DNA from: an uncultured Bacilli bacterium
GTDB lineage: Bacteria > Bacillota_I > Bacilli_A > RF39 > UBA660
Assembly: GCA_947625635.1 (NCBI GenBank)
Contig: CANQPA010000008.1
Location: 1 to 40,338, forward strand
Direction: 5' to 3'
Length of the DNA: 40,338 nt
The stretch's first letter is position 1; each line of letters begins with the position of its first letter. This document shows positions 8,901 through 18,133 of the stretch, piece after piece. The notes under the pieces were generated by a model. The model was not told where the DNA came from. It saw only the letters and a program-made list of their open reading frames with translations, and searched no databases. Made by a program: the position numbers and the translations under genes.

Positions 8901-11900
8901 TCCATCTTTAGTATATCCTGTTATTGGTGCATCTTTTAATCTAACATTAGTGTTTTTACCTGCTTCTGACAATGCTACTATACTATCATTTTGTTTTTGT
9001 TCATTATCTGAAAGGACATTGTATTGATTAGAATTATTTGCTATAGAATATTTTGTATCATTTTTTGGAAAATAACCAAACTCATTTAAATCATCTCCAG
9101 CAAATTGTATATCTTTTGCCTTAACTTTTAATTGTATTACTTTACCTTTTCCATCTAATTGACTTTCATTATGATGCTCAGCATAACTCTTAGATAAGGT
9201 TACCCAATCGCCTTTATTTATTTTATCTCCTGTTGTTGCACGGTATATAATTATATCTGCGTTTGGTTTATTTCTTATTTTATTTAAAACATCCATAGTT
9301 TCTGTTAAATATTTTCCCTCACTTGGTGAATAATATTCTGGATGTTCATACATATCTTCTGGCATTGGAGTTTCTACGTTTTGATTAGTTAAATTATCTG
9401 CTGTTATACCAGTTTCAGTAGGTCTATGATACATCATATAATCTGTATCTGACTTTTTATTGTTTTCTTCTAAATAAATAGTATTAGTGATATCTTTTGC
9501 ATTATCAAAGATATATTTACCTATATTATCTCCTAGTTGTCTTGTAGAATTAACTTCACTATACACATCAAATTGATTTACAACATCATTATTTTTATCT
9601 AACATATTTATACGTATATCACCATTATCTTTTTTAAAGAACTCTATTTTTGTACTATCTTGTAAATCGTCATATCTTTTTGCATTTTCATCATAAGAAA
9701 AAGAGGTGTTACCCTCTGTTAGTGAATATTTTGTGTTTTCTTGCATATCACTATTATTAGATGATGTATCCAATTTGACATTTTTGTTGTTTTGTGGTAT
9801 GTTATTTGCAAGAAATGACTGAATCAATGCGGTTTCATTTTTATTTAATGTACCGTTTTCAGTCATTTTTTTGTATTCTGATAAAGTTTTTATATCTGTA
9901 ATATTATAGAAAGTTGGTTTTCCATTTGAAATTCCCTCGTTAATTTTTCCAATTAAATCAATGTTGCCATATTTGAATCTGGTATAGTAATAATTCCAAC
10001 CATCTTTTGCAAAGTTATGATATTTATGTGAATTATCATTAGGTACTATATTTTTATTTATTTTTTTACCTATTTTTATAGCATTTTCTAATTCTGCTGA
10101 TAATCTGTATTTAACTCTCTTTTTAGTATTAGATATAATTTCTTGAGGATTAGTATATTCCTTTATACTTCTTTTTGGCAATTCTATATTTTTGTTATTA
10201 ATTATAATTCCATCTTTAAATTTGTCTGATAATACTTTTTTTGCTAATCGTCTTTGTTGTTCTAAAGTTAAATTATTAAATTGTTTTTGTTCTATATCAA
10301 TATTAACAAATTTATTACCGTTATTATCACTTTTTATACTATATGATACACCTTTAACACTTTCATTCTGTTTGTTCTTTATTTGACTTTCGTTTGCTTT
10401 ATCAAACAAGTATAAAGCCTGTTCTGTTAGTTTTCTTTCTTTACTACCTGCTGTTGTAATATTATATAAATGTTTTATAAAGTCATGTATCTTTGTGAAA
10501 AGATTATAATTTTTGGCATGAAGTTTATTTACAAACTCTGGTTTAGTAAATCCATAATCTCCCATTAAATCTGATGTTAATTCATTCATTATATTAGCAT
10601 TTGTTCCTTCATATGTTTTTTGGACTTCTGCTAATTTTCGATTGTATTCTCCTCTTTCTTTTGCTAATTCAAACAATGTTTCTTGTAGTTGTTTATATTG
10701 TTTTGTATTTTCAACTAAATGTGTTGTTTCGTGTCCTAGAAGTTTATTAAATGCTTTCTCTGAATCTAGATTAATAGTTACTGTTCCATTTTCTTCAAAA
10801 CCATTTATAGTTCCACTTTTACCCCTTTCTCTTAATTGTTGATATCTATCTTGTAACTCGTTATTAGTAACTAAGTTATAATCACGTCTAGTATATTCTG
10901 ATAAATTAGCAATAAGGTCTACTAGATCATGTGTTTCTTTGGAATTGTTTAGTATATTCTTATTATTGGCTTGTTGATATACTCTTTGTTTTTGAATACT
11001 ATCTGTATTCTTTATTTCTTGATAGAATTTTTGTTGAGAATTATTATCATTAAGTTGTTGATAACGATTATCATTTGTTAAAGAGTTTTCCACAATACCT
11101 GTGGAATTAGGACTTACTACTGGACTTTGTACTCTTTCTTTTGGTGTCAAATTAAATGCATCTACTTGATTTGCTATTTGGTTATTAGTTGTATTGTTGT
11201 TATTAAAAACACCTAATACACTTGAACCTACTGGTCTTGTAAATACACCACCAACTGCTCCTCCAAAAGCACCACCTATTCCTGATTGTAGTATTCTTTC
11301 TTGATCTTGTGAATTATCTCTTTTGATTCCTGATTGTTGTGCTGCTCTTTTCTCTCCCTCTATACTTCTCCATTCTTGTGCTGATTCTTCTAAACCTTCA
11401 CTTACTATATTTGTTAAATATGAACCACCTGTACTTTTTGCCCAGTTTTTTAGTGTTTCTAAACCATATTTTTTAACTAACTTATCTCCTAAAAGTTGAC
11501 GTACTTTTGATGCTTGACCTAAAGTAATTAAATCTACAATACTTTCTCCTGCTTCTATTAAAGCATTCTCTGTACCTACTTGTTTTGCTTCTTTTCTCGC
11601 AATAGATTCTGGTACTCCCATTTCAAGTAATGCCTGATACTCATATCCTGATTCTAATTGATAAGTAAATTCTGTTTGTCCTTTAGTATAACCAGCACCT
11701 CCTAAGACTTTAGCACCTGTTTTCATTCCGGGTACTATACCGCCAGTACCTGCTGTTGCAAACCCTACTATTCCACCACCTATTGCACCTAAAGTTCCAC
11801 CTACACCAGCATTCTTGAGTCCGCTCATTGTACCTAATACTTGATTAGGTGTATTCTGTGTATTTTGATTAATAAGATTATTACTTGTGGCTATGTCTTG

Positions 11901-12833
11901 ATTAAACTTACTATATTTATCAACTTGCTCTTTTATTTTGTCATAGTTGTTTTTTTGACCATTCATTTTTTTAAAACTTTCTAGTCCTAATTGAGTATTA
12001 AGGTATCCTAGTTTTAAATCTTCTGGAATGTCTGTTATTGGATCAATTAAATTTTCATTTATTCCTTTTAAATTTTCTCTAACTTCTCCTAAACTTCCTT
12101 TTAGTCCTGCACCACCATATCTTACTTCACTTATTTTTTTATTATATTCATCTTGTTGTCTTTGTAAGTCTTCTTGATACTCTTTTCTTTCTTTTTTAGT
12201 AAGATTAGTTGTATCTAAGTCTAATTGTTTTTCTATCTTTAATTTAGAATCATTACCTTTAAATCCTAGTTTTTTTGCCTCTTCGTATTCTTTTTTTGCT
12301 TGTTCTGGAGTAGTTATTCTGTTTTCGTTATCTAGTTCAGTATATTTTCCTTTTTGTTCATCATAATAAAAATATTTTCCATTTTTAGAATATATTTTAT
12401 AATTACTTTTGTTTTTATAATCCCAATATCTATAATCACCATACTTTTTACCAGTATCTGTATATCCCTCATTGTTTGTTACATTAGTTGTATTTTTATT
12501 TAAATCATCTATCATTTGTTGTGTAGTCATTTGTTTTGAAACATTCTTTTTTTCGTTACTTTTAAATTGCATATCTGGTAAAGAAGTAACTATACCTGCT
12601 GTTACATTAGATTGTGGTTGTGCAATTATTTGGGGTTTGATTTTTCCTTTTTTAACATCTTGCAAACTATATGTTTGGTTTCCTATTGCTTCCATAGGTT
12701 TAACTGATACATTGGCTTTTTGTGTAATTATTTGAGGCTTTACTATTCCTTTTTTAACATCTTGTAAGCTATGGATTTGTCCTTGTTGTTCTACATTAAC
12801 TAATTGTTTTTTATCCTTTTTCTTTTTAGCCAT
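5952..12833 (-). CDS. Giant 2293-aa polyvalent virion protein (glycine-zipper, zincin HETTH, ART-like domain, membrane-active C-terminus)
   Basis: NKLLGHETTHLVEN; IIIYRATTGDKINKGDWVTLSKSYAEHH...DDLNEFGYFP; NPKTQIRNVVGNALIAPVNMVGD...DRPFYESAFVNSI; recurring YSI/YSL linkers. Confidence 0.7.
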   Translation of the reverse strand: MAKKKKDKKQLVNVEQQGQIHSLQDVKKGIVKPQIITQKANVSVKPMEAIGNQTYSLQDVKKGKIKPQIIAQPQSNVTAGIVTSLPDMQFKSNEKKNVSKQMTTQQMIDDLNKNTTNVTNNEGYTDTGKKYGDYRYWDYKNKSNYKIYSKNGKYFYYDEQKGKYTELDNENRITTPEQAKKEYEEAKKLGFKGNDSKLKIEKQLDLDTTNLTKKERKEYQEDLQRQQDEYNKKISEVRYGGAGLKGSLGEVRENLKGINENLIDPITDIPEDLKLGYLNTQLGLESFKKMNGQKNNYDKIKEQVDKYSKFNQDIATSNNLINQNTQNTPNQVLGTMSGLKNAGVGGTLGAIGGGIVGFATAGTGGIVPGMKTGAKVLGGAGYTKGQTEFTYQLESGYEYQALLEMGVPESIARKEAKQVGTENALIEAGESIVDLITLGQASKVRQLLGDKLVKKYGLETLKNWAKSTGGSYLTNIVSEGLEESAQEWRSIEGEKRAAQQSGIKRDNSQDQERILQSGIGGAFGGAVGGVFTRPVGSSVLGVFNNNNTTNNQIANQVDAFNLTPKERVQSPVVSPNSTGIVENSLTNDNRYQQLNDNNSQQKFYQEIKNTDSIQKQRVYQQANNKNILNNSKETHDLVDLIANLSEYTRRDYNLVTNNELQDRYQQLRERGKSGTINGFEENGTVTINLDSEKAFNKLLGHETTHLVENTKQYKQLQETLFELAKERGEYNRKLAEVQKTYEGTNANIMNELTSDLMGDYGFTKPEFVNKLHAKNYNLFTKIHDFIKHLYNITTAGSKERKLTEQALYLFDKANESQIKNKQNESVKGVSYSIKSDNNGNKFVNIDIEQKQFNNLTLEQQRRLAKKVLSDKFKDGIIINNKNIELPKRSIKEYTNPQEIISNTKKRVKYRLSAELENAIKIGKKINKNIVPNDNSHKYHNFAKDGWNYYYTRFKYGNIDLIGKINEGISNGKPTFYNITDIKTLSEYKKMTENGTLNKNETALIQSFLANNIPQNNKNVKLDTSSNNSDMQENTKYSLTEGNTSFSYDENAKRYDDLQDSTKIEFFKKDNGDIRINMLDKNNDVVNQFDVYSEVNSTRQLGDNIGKYIFDNAKDITNTIYLEENNKKSDTDYMMYHRPTETGITADNLTNQNVETPMPEDMYEHPEYYSPSEGKYLTETMDVLNKIRNKPNADIIIYRATTGDKINKGDWVTLSKSYAEHHNESQLDGKGKVIQLKVKAKDIQFAGDDLNEFGYFPKNDTKYSIANNSNQYNVLSDNEQKQNDSIVALSEAGKNTNVRLKDAPITGYTKDGAPIYRQANGVETFYQADEKTDWNSNVIVTPEEQLHEKIANSKDNIYTMVSKDSMKKINNSGLNIIYDDVNIDTNVSDKIVKRGADVVTDLVRKTEKILEDGTIKKLSNHEAQITYQENGYEYTMKINDNDNMTNIEDFNKRKISNLPKLSLSENNNYKELTPQTTSTDIINSINLPDDIKESKFYKNITEKSQFITEENRSNLSQEDIRFYETVSNKESMNKALERLDNGNMVDEITNWYAKDSTNADSSDVAEGWILLKRYQDAGDYNSMVQVAKKMREIGTKSGQTVQMYNLLSRLTPEGMVKYAQQELSDAYEVYIKDQSKEWIDANRDKFDLTPSETKFIVDTMNEVQNMEDGYDKKVKLAQIQAMMQNKLPPSRGAGIKAWMRISMLFNPKTQIRNVVGNALIAPVNMVGDTFAAGMDKLISKKTGVRTTGTPKISKLVKGAGKGLYESYNDFKLGIDTRNIQGNRFEIGQGKSFNENHTGKGAKARNYLSNKLNNIDKVLSFCLDAGDRPFYESAFVNSINNQLVLNNTTEVTQDMIDIATNEALQRTWQDNNKYTQFVLNIRRGLNNINIKGYGLGDIIIPFAKTPANLTKAIVDYSPVGLVKTLTVDASKFKKSLSNGQYTAQKQHQFVQNFGKATAGSLLYVLGYALAKTKLTGGKSDDDKDLANFMKNTLGITSYSIKIGDKSFTYDWAQPIAAPFSITSDLVNNKNEKANLLEQITSTLDVPFNLILEQSFMSGLQDVLSNYEGIPAGLLEQIMDLPARATPTLFKQITDMVDTTQRTTFEKGEPVQSAINSIKAKIPTLSKDLAPTRDTLGREIKKYGGDVNPFNVFLNPANMNKGKESKSAKEIYRVYQKTGDKKIMPKVAPYDVQMTIDGKTYSKTLNAKERSQFQKISGDIVEKNVKKLNSNYLYKNELQEDEKAEVINGIVDYAYNVAKSKALKKPISRNYKKIDSQVKSGYALYDVYADRVYNRR

Positions 12834-12846
12834 AAGTATTACCTCC

Positions 12847-13794
12847 TTATTTCTTTTTACCCATATCTATATATTCGTTTGCTGCTCCATCCCATACGTA
12901 ATAATGTCCTCCATATTCCCATACGGTTTGATTTGCTACATTAACTCCGGCTGCATTATTATAATTTCCATATAAATCTCCTACTGTCTTTCCACTTGAT
13001 TTTAATCTTTTAACGTTTCCTGCACTATCTTTTCCTAAGTTATTTGGTTGATAACCATTACTAAATGTTCCATATTCTGCATTTTTTGCTTGCCTTCCTG
13101 TATAAGGATTATAACCTACTTTCATCTTATAAGTTTGTCCATCTGATGTTTGGTAAATTATATTACCGTTACCATCACCTTCTTGTGCTACTATTGTTCC
13201 ATATGCTATAGCCCCTGTTGCGTAACCACTCCCGGAAGACCTCCCAGAACTTCCACTACTTGCATAACTTCTTGCTGCGTTTTGTCTTTCAAGTGCCATT
13301 TGTTCATTAAATTGTCTTACGCTCTCTTCATATTGTTTTTGTTGCATTTCTCTTTCCCATGCTGCTTGACGTTGTGCTAATAAGTTTGTAATATAATCTG
13401 CCTCTATTTGTGCATTTGCACTTGTTAAGCCACTATTATATGCGTTATTAACGTCTGTTCTTCTACGTGCTACATCACTTAATGCATTTGCTTCTGCTGT
13501 GTTAAGGTCATTTAAACTACGTTGTAGACTGTTCTGTCTTAACATCTCATATTGTGCACCTATTCCACTATTAGAACGTCCTGAGTTTACTAAATACTCA
13601 TGAAAGTTCTTAGCTGCTACTTGATTTTGCACATTAGCACTATCCTTTTTCTTATAATATGTAGGTTTTATTGTTTTTTCTTCTGCATCTAAATCTGATA
13701 ATGATTGGTTTCTTTGTTTCTCTAAGTCAGCCATTGCTGATTGTTTCTGTGCTTCTTTTAATCTATTTAAATCTGCTTCATAATCAAAATTCAT
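12847..13794 (-). CDS. Internal virion / coiled-coil structural protein
   Basis: Long Q/A/E-rich helical region then Ser/Gly linker SSGSSGRSSGSGYA; lies between the giant protein and the tail gene. Confidence 0.4.
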   Translation of the reverse strand: MNFDYEADLNRLKEAQKQSAMADLEKQRNQSLSDLDAEEKTIKPTYYKKKDSANVQNQVAAKNFHEYLVNSGRSNSGIGAQYEMLRQNSLQRSLNDLNTAEANALSDVARRRTDVNNAYNSGLTSANAQIEADYITNLLAQRQAAWEREMQQKQYEESVRQFNEQMALERQNAARSYASSGSSGRSSGSGYATGAIAYGTIVAQEGDGNGNIIYQTSDGQTYKMKVGYNPYTGRQAKNAEYGTFSNGYQPNNLGKDSAGNVKRLKSSGKTVGDLYGNYNNAAGVNVANQTVWEYGGHYYVWDGAANEYIDMGKKK

Positions 13795-14570
13795 TAATTA
13801 CACCTCCTCCAACTTCCATTTACTCTTATATAAGGTTCTGCTTGCTTCCAACTACCTCCTATTCTTACATATGGTGTTGCATCTTTCCAACTACCTCCTA
13901 CTCTTATTCTTGTAGGAATAGATGGTGTTGTAAAATATAATGTACTACTTGTAGTCCATAAATTAGTTCCTAATCTTTTTACTCTTATTTTTAAATTGTA
14001 ACTTGTACCTGATTTCAAAGGCAATGTTACAAAAGCCCATGTTCCTGCACCACCTGTATTTTTCCAACTCTCTCCATTTAAACTGTATTGTACTTGTTCT
14101 ATTAATTCATCTGTTTTCCAAATTGTTTCTACCATATCAGTTTTTAAATTAGATATATAAAAACTTGTTATTTTAGCTGGTTGCACTTGTGGTTTTGATA
14201 TTTGTGGTAAAGTTATAGTTCCACTACAACTACCATTCATTAAATAAGATGTATTAATAGTACCTCCAACAACTACACTTGCATTACCGTTTGAATCATG
14301 GTTTATTATTACATTATATTCATAAACTACTGTGTTCCCGTATGAATACCTATTAGGTGTCGTTCTTAAATTAAATCCTACTGCATTTAAAGTTGCATTA
14401 CCTCTATCAAACATTATGTAGTTGTTTGAGACTCCATTTACTTGTATTATTGCTTGTAATTTTACTTCTGAATAATTACCAGCTGTATCTTGTCTTATTA
14501 ATTCCCAACATAAAATATAATGGTACGTTCCGTTCCTATCACTAAAACTTACTCTTGCAAATTCTCTCAC
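13794..14570 (-). CDS. Tail/appendage protein with C-terminal GSWK repeats (DUF859-like N-terminus)
   Basis: RIRVGGSWKDATPYVRIGGSWKQAEPYIRVNGSWRRCN tandem repeats. Confidence 0.5.
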   Translation of the reverse strand: MREFARVSFSDRNGTYHYILCWELIRQDTAGNYSEVKLQAIIQVNGVSNNYIMFDRGNATLNAVGFNLRTTPNRYSYGNTVVYEYNVIINHDSNGNASVVVGGTINTSYLMNGSCSGTITLPQISKPQVQPAKITSFYISNLKTDMVETIWKTDELIEQVQYSLNGESWKNTGGAGTWAFVTLPLKSGTSYNLKIRVKRLGTNLWTTSSTLYFTTPSIPTRIRVGGSWKDATPYVRIGGSWKQAEPYIRVNGSWRRCN

Positions 14571-14581
14571 ATTACCACCTC

Positions 14582-14920
14582 TTAATACTTGAAGAATATA
14601 TCTCCATCATCTCCACTAGATGGTAAAGATGAACCGCTTGTTATTCCTAAATTCGTTTTTGAAGTGTTTTTGTTATCAAACTCATTATTACATTTTCTTG
14701 AGTCAGTTAATCTTGTATCTGTATCTTCTATTGCTTTTGTTAGGTAATTCTTTAACTCTGGTATCAATGTTTCATTAATAAACTTTTTTATATCTACTCC
14801 TGCTTTATCAAAAAGTTGTTGTAAGTCATCTGCATGCATTGTTCCTGGTGTTGGATGACTATCTAATTTCTGTATGTTTCTTACATCTTCACTCATTTCT
14901 GTTAAATTTACTTTTTCCAT
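14582..14920 (-). CDS. Small structural protein, function unknown
   Basis: In operon; ATG overlaps preceding stop region; no family recognised. Confidence 0.4.
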   Translation of the reverse strand: MEKVNLTEMSEDVRNIQKLDSHPTPGTMHADDLQQLFDKAGVDIKKFINETLIPELKNYLTKAIEDTDTRLTDSRKCNNEFDNKNTSKTNLGITSGSSLPSSGDDGDIFFKY

Positions 14921-16770
14921 TACTTACTTTCACCTCCATATTCTGTTTTAAGTGCTAACTCCAATACTGTTGCATCACTTTCTTCATTATTATCCAAAAG
15001 TATTTTTAAATTGGTAAACTTCTTAGCTTTTATCTTTAATCTAAATGGTTGTGGATTCTGTTTTATATTAAAACTAAAGTCATCAAAGTTTAAATCATCA
15101 AAATACGTCATTTTATATTCTATTCGCTTTGTTATAGGTGTTGTGTTGCGATTGGATTCATATCCTATCTCTAAACTAGATTTCATTTGAGGTTGAAGTA
15201 ATACCCATAAACGATACATTGTTTTACGTAAATATGGTGCCTCAAAATCATAAAAGTTCATATCCCAATGTGCTTTAATTGTTTCATTATAGAAAGTTCT
15301 ACAGTCTTTATCAAACCTAAATATATCTCCGTCTGGTGTTGATATTATTACATTATTATTTAATTTAACTATGTTATCAATTTCTACTGGTAAAACTACT
15401 TTAGAATAAGTATCATTCATGTAATTATAAATGTATATTTTTTCCCCTATTGCTATCCAAAGTTGATTATCACATTGTAAATCTAATGTTTTTGCCTTTG
15501 TTAAGTCTAAATCTACTAAATCTAGTTTTATTTTTTGTGAAATATCTTTCATATTACGCTCATCACGTACGTTAGTAGATTTCCACCTTATAATAGAATC
15601 TTTATCAATTGTTACCGGATCATTATCTATTACTTGTCCTTGATTAAATGCTATATTCCCATGTACTTCATTTAAAGGAAATGTCGCTGGACTTGTTACT
15701 GTTGTCGAATATTCTTCTCCAGTGTTTAAATCCATTGTATCTAGAGTCATATAATATGCTTCTGGCTTGTTTGTAGTAATTAATAATCTATCATAATGCC
15801 TACGTAAATCAGTTACACTAAAGTTACTAGCACCTATATCTATTTGGTTTACTGCTGGAAAATATTCAACTGATGGTACATTATTTGCTACTGCTGAGTA
15901 TCTTATTCTATTTGGTTCTTCTTCGTTTCCATATAAAAATACTCTTGTATCTACTCCTCCACCAAAAATTATTCCTGCTTTCATTTTTTCTATAAAACTT
16001 CTATCTCCATTACCTTTAGTCCAGTAAACGTCTATTGTATCCATCCCTTCACTCTTTGGCTTTCCATCATTACCAACAAAAGTTATTTTTCCTTCGGTTT
16101 TATCTACTGTATATTGGTCTGGTGTTAATTCTCTGCCTTCTACTATAACTTTATCAACAGAATCTATATTTTTTTCTGCTAATTGTAAATCTAAAGAGAC
16201 ACCTACATAATTACCATCACTATTAAAAGTTTGATGCTTTTTACCGGTAAGTAAGTTAATATCTTCAAATGGTGTACCACTACCATCAAAGGAAGTTGAT
16301 ATCATTACCTTGGGTATGTATCCTGCTACGTCTTGAAAAGTTTCTCCATCCCATGATTTATATTCATTTCCATTTAAAATATATACTTTTTTATCAAATA
16401 CAAAAAAAGAGGTAGGAGCATCACTTATACTTCCTACATTAATTACATTTTTTCCAAAATCTTTATATATTTCATTCTCTGCTATAGCATATAAATAACC
16501 AGCAGCTGCAACTAATAAATAATTAGTTCCTTTTAATTTTGCTTCAAACATTCCTTGTATTTTTGCTGAGCTATCTCGTTTTGTAAATTTTAAAATGTGA
16601 CGATATCCATACATTTTTTTTAGTTTATAATCGTCTGTTATATAAAAATTAGTCATATTTCCACTTTCACCTAATTTAATTTGTGTATCTCCTGTGTTAG
16701 ATAAATTAAGTCCTAAAAACTTATCTATACATAAAGGCGTTACTGGAGTTGTTTTTCTTATACTAGCCAT
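14920..16770 (-). CDS. Beta-propeller-like tail nozzle/stabilisation protein
   Basis: 616 aa with repeated beta-blade-like motifs (YLLVAAAGYLYAIAEN, KVYILNGNEYKSWDG, NQLWIAIGEKIYIYNYMNDTY); position next to adaptor. Confidence 0.5.
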   Translation of the reverse strand: MASIRKTTPVTPLCIDKFLGLNLSNTGDTQIKLGESGNMTNFYITDDYKLKKMYGYRHILKFTKRDSSAKIQGMFEAKLKGTNYLLVAAAGYLYAIAENEIYKDFGKNVINVGSISDAPTSFFVFDKKVYILNGNEYKSWDGETFQDVAGYIPKVMISTSFDGSGTPFEDINLLTGKKHQTFNSDGNYVGVSLDLQLAEKNIDSVDKVIVEGRELTPDQYTVDKTEGKITFVGNDGKPKSEGMDTIDVYWTKGNGDRSFIEKMKAGIIFGGGVDTRVFLYGNEEEPNRIRYSAVANNVPSVEYFPAVNQIDIGASNFSVTDLRRHYDRLLITTNKPEAYYMTLDTMDLNTGEEYSTTVTSPATFPLNEVHGNIAFNQGQVIDNDPVTIDKDSIIRWKSTNVRDERNMKDISQKIKLDLVDLDLTKAKTLDLQCDNQLWIAIGEKIYIYNYMNDTYSKVVLPVEIDNIVKLNNNVIISTPDGDIFRFDKDCRTFYNETIKAHWDMNFYDFEAPYLRKTMYRLWVLLQPQMKSSLEIGYESNRNTTPITKRIEYKMTYFDDLNFDDFSFNIKQNPQPFRLKIKAKKFTNLKILLDNNEESDATVLELALKTEYGGESK

Positions 16771-16781
16771 AATTTCCCTCC

Positions 16782-17189
16782 TTAATAATTTAATTTAGAA
16801 TCATATACATCTTCTCTCTTTTGAATTTCTGCTGGTGTTGGTTTTAAGAATGTACCTTTTAATTCTTCATATCTTTGTTGAAAGAAACCTGCTAAAGTTG
16901 TATTTTCGTGAATAAGTAAATGTGCTGCTAATCCGTTCGTTAAAAGAGTGTTTGCTTTTATATCATCTATTTGTACTATTTGATTTAAATCTTCTATTGG
17001 CACAGGAAAAATGTACTCTTCAAAGGCTCTATATCTGTTTTCAATACCTATTATTTCATTTTGCAACATTGTTAAAATATGAGGTGCTTTCGAGCGATAT
17101 TCAAGAGTGGTATTTGCATCTAATGTACCATTGTCGTTCATCTCGTCTATCATAGCCATTGTCATTATAAAGATATCTTCTGCTTTCAT
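16782..17189 (-). CDS. Head-tail adaptor
   Basis: Small helical protein directly downstream of MCP. Confidence 0.4.
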   Translation of the reverse strand: MKAEDIFIMTMAMIDEMNDNGTLDANTTLEYRSKAPHILTMLQNEIIGIENRYRAFEEYIFPVPIEDLNQIVQIDDIKANTLLTNGLAAHLLIHENTTLAGFFQQRYEELKGTFLKPTPAEIQKREDVYDSKLNY

Positions 17190-17211
17190 TTAATCATCTC
17201 CTCATATAAAA

Positions 17212-17229
17212 AGAACTCAAAAGAGTTCT
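17212..17229 (-). terminator. Intrinsic terminator after the major capsid gene
   Basis: Minus strand AGAACTC-TTTT-GAGTTCT followed by TTTTAT. Confidence 0.75.
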
Positions 17230-17271
17230 ACTTATATCAAAAGACTTAAAGCCCTTTGATAGATTTATAAA

Positions 17272-18117
17272 TTAGTCAACTGTTACTTCTTGATTAATAT
17301 GTGCATATATTCCTTCTTTTTTAGCATCAAGAATATGTGCATCATAAATTACACGACCTTCAACAAGGTTACCATTGATTCCAGGTGGATCTTGATGGAT
17401 TTTATAATCTTTTAACTTATCAACTGCTACTGCAACAGATGGGTGAGTTACAATGAAGTCTACTCCTTCTAAGAAATAGTCATCTGGCATTACTACAAGT
17501 GGTACTCCATCAATTGTTCCCATTTGTCCATTAATAAGCATTTTTTGTGATAAGTCTCCATTTCTTACAAATGCTTCATCTTGTTTTATTTTCTTGTAAT
17601 AACTTACAGAACATGCTGATATTCTTCCTCTTTGTGGTACTCTTTTATTAGTTAAGTAAGCTTGTGCATCTAAGAATGCTGAATAAGCATTTGTCTTAGT
17701 GATAGCCTCTTGCTCACTCTTTCCACCATTTTTAACTGCACCTTTACATAATACTTCCATACGATATTTATCCTCTTCTGGAGTGATAACTTCGTCGATT
17801 TGTCTACGTAAAGTTTTACCTGCACCTTTAATATTAAGTTGGTCTTTTTGATTACCTTTATCAATTGTATAAGTAAATGCACGGTCTTTTGTAACAGGCA
17901 TTGTTTGGATTGTATCTCCTAACTCGCTTGGTGTACCGTATCTACTTGTACCCTCTCTTTGATAATCTGTCATAGCAACAGTATCAACTGAATATACTGT
18001 GATAGATTTTACTCCATCCCATTTATATTCTCTGTTGAAGAATTTTTCAGTTAATGAACCAATTTTAAATCTTTCAGCAACCTTACTCTCATAACGAGAA
18101 GCTAAATTTACTGCCAT
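17272..18117 (-). CDS. Major capsid protein
   Basis: SLTEKFFNREYKWDGVKSITVYSVDTVAMTDYQ...YTIDKGNQKDQ; position after scaffold and portal. Confidence 0.75.
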   Translation of the reverse strand: MAVNLASRYESKVAERFKIGSLTEKFFNREYKWDGVKSITVYSVDTVAMTDYQREGTSRYGTPSELGDTIQTMPVTKDRAFTYTIDKGNQKDQLNIKGAGKTLRRQIDEVITPEEDKYRMEVLCKGAVKNGGKSEQEAITKTNAYSAFLDAQAYLTNKRVPQRGRISACSVSYYKKIKQDEAFVRNGDLSQKMLINGQMGTIDGVPLVVMPDDYFLEGVDFIVTHPSVAVAVDKLKDYKIHQDPPGINGNLVEGRVIYDAHILDAKKEGIYAHINQEVTVD

Positions 18118-18133
18118 AAATAATCATCCTTTC

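Noticed and set aside
6367-12735. Several 60-92-aa plus-strand ORFs inside the giant gene
   Set aside because: All antisense to one continuous 2293-codon frame without their own start signals
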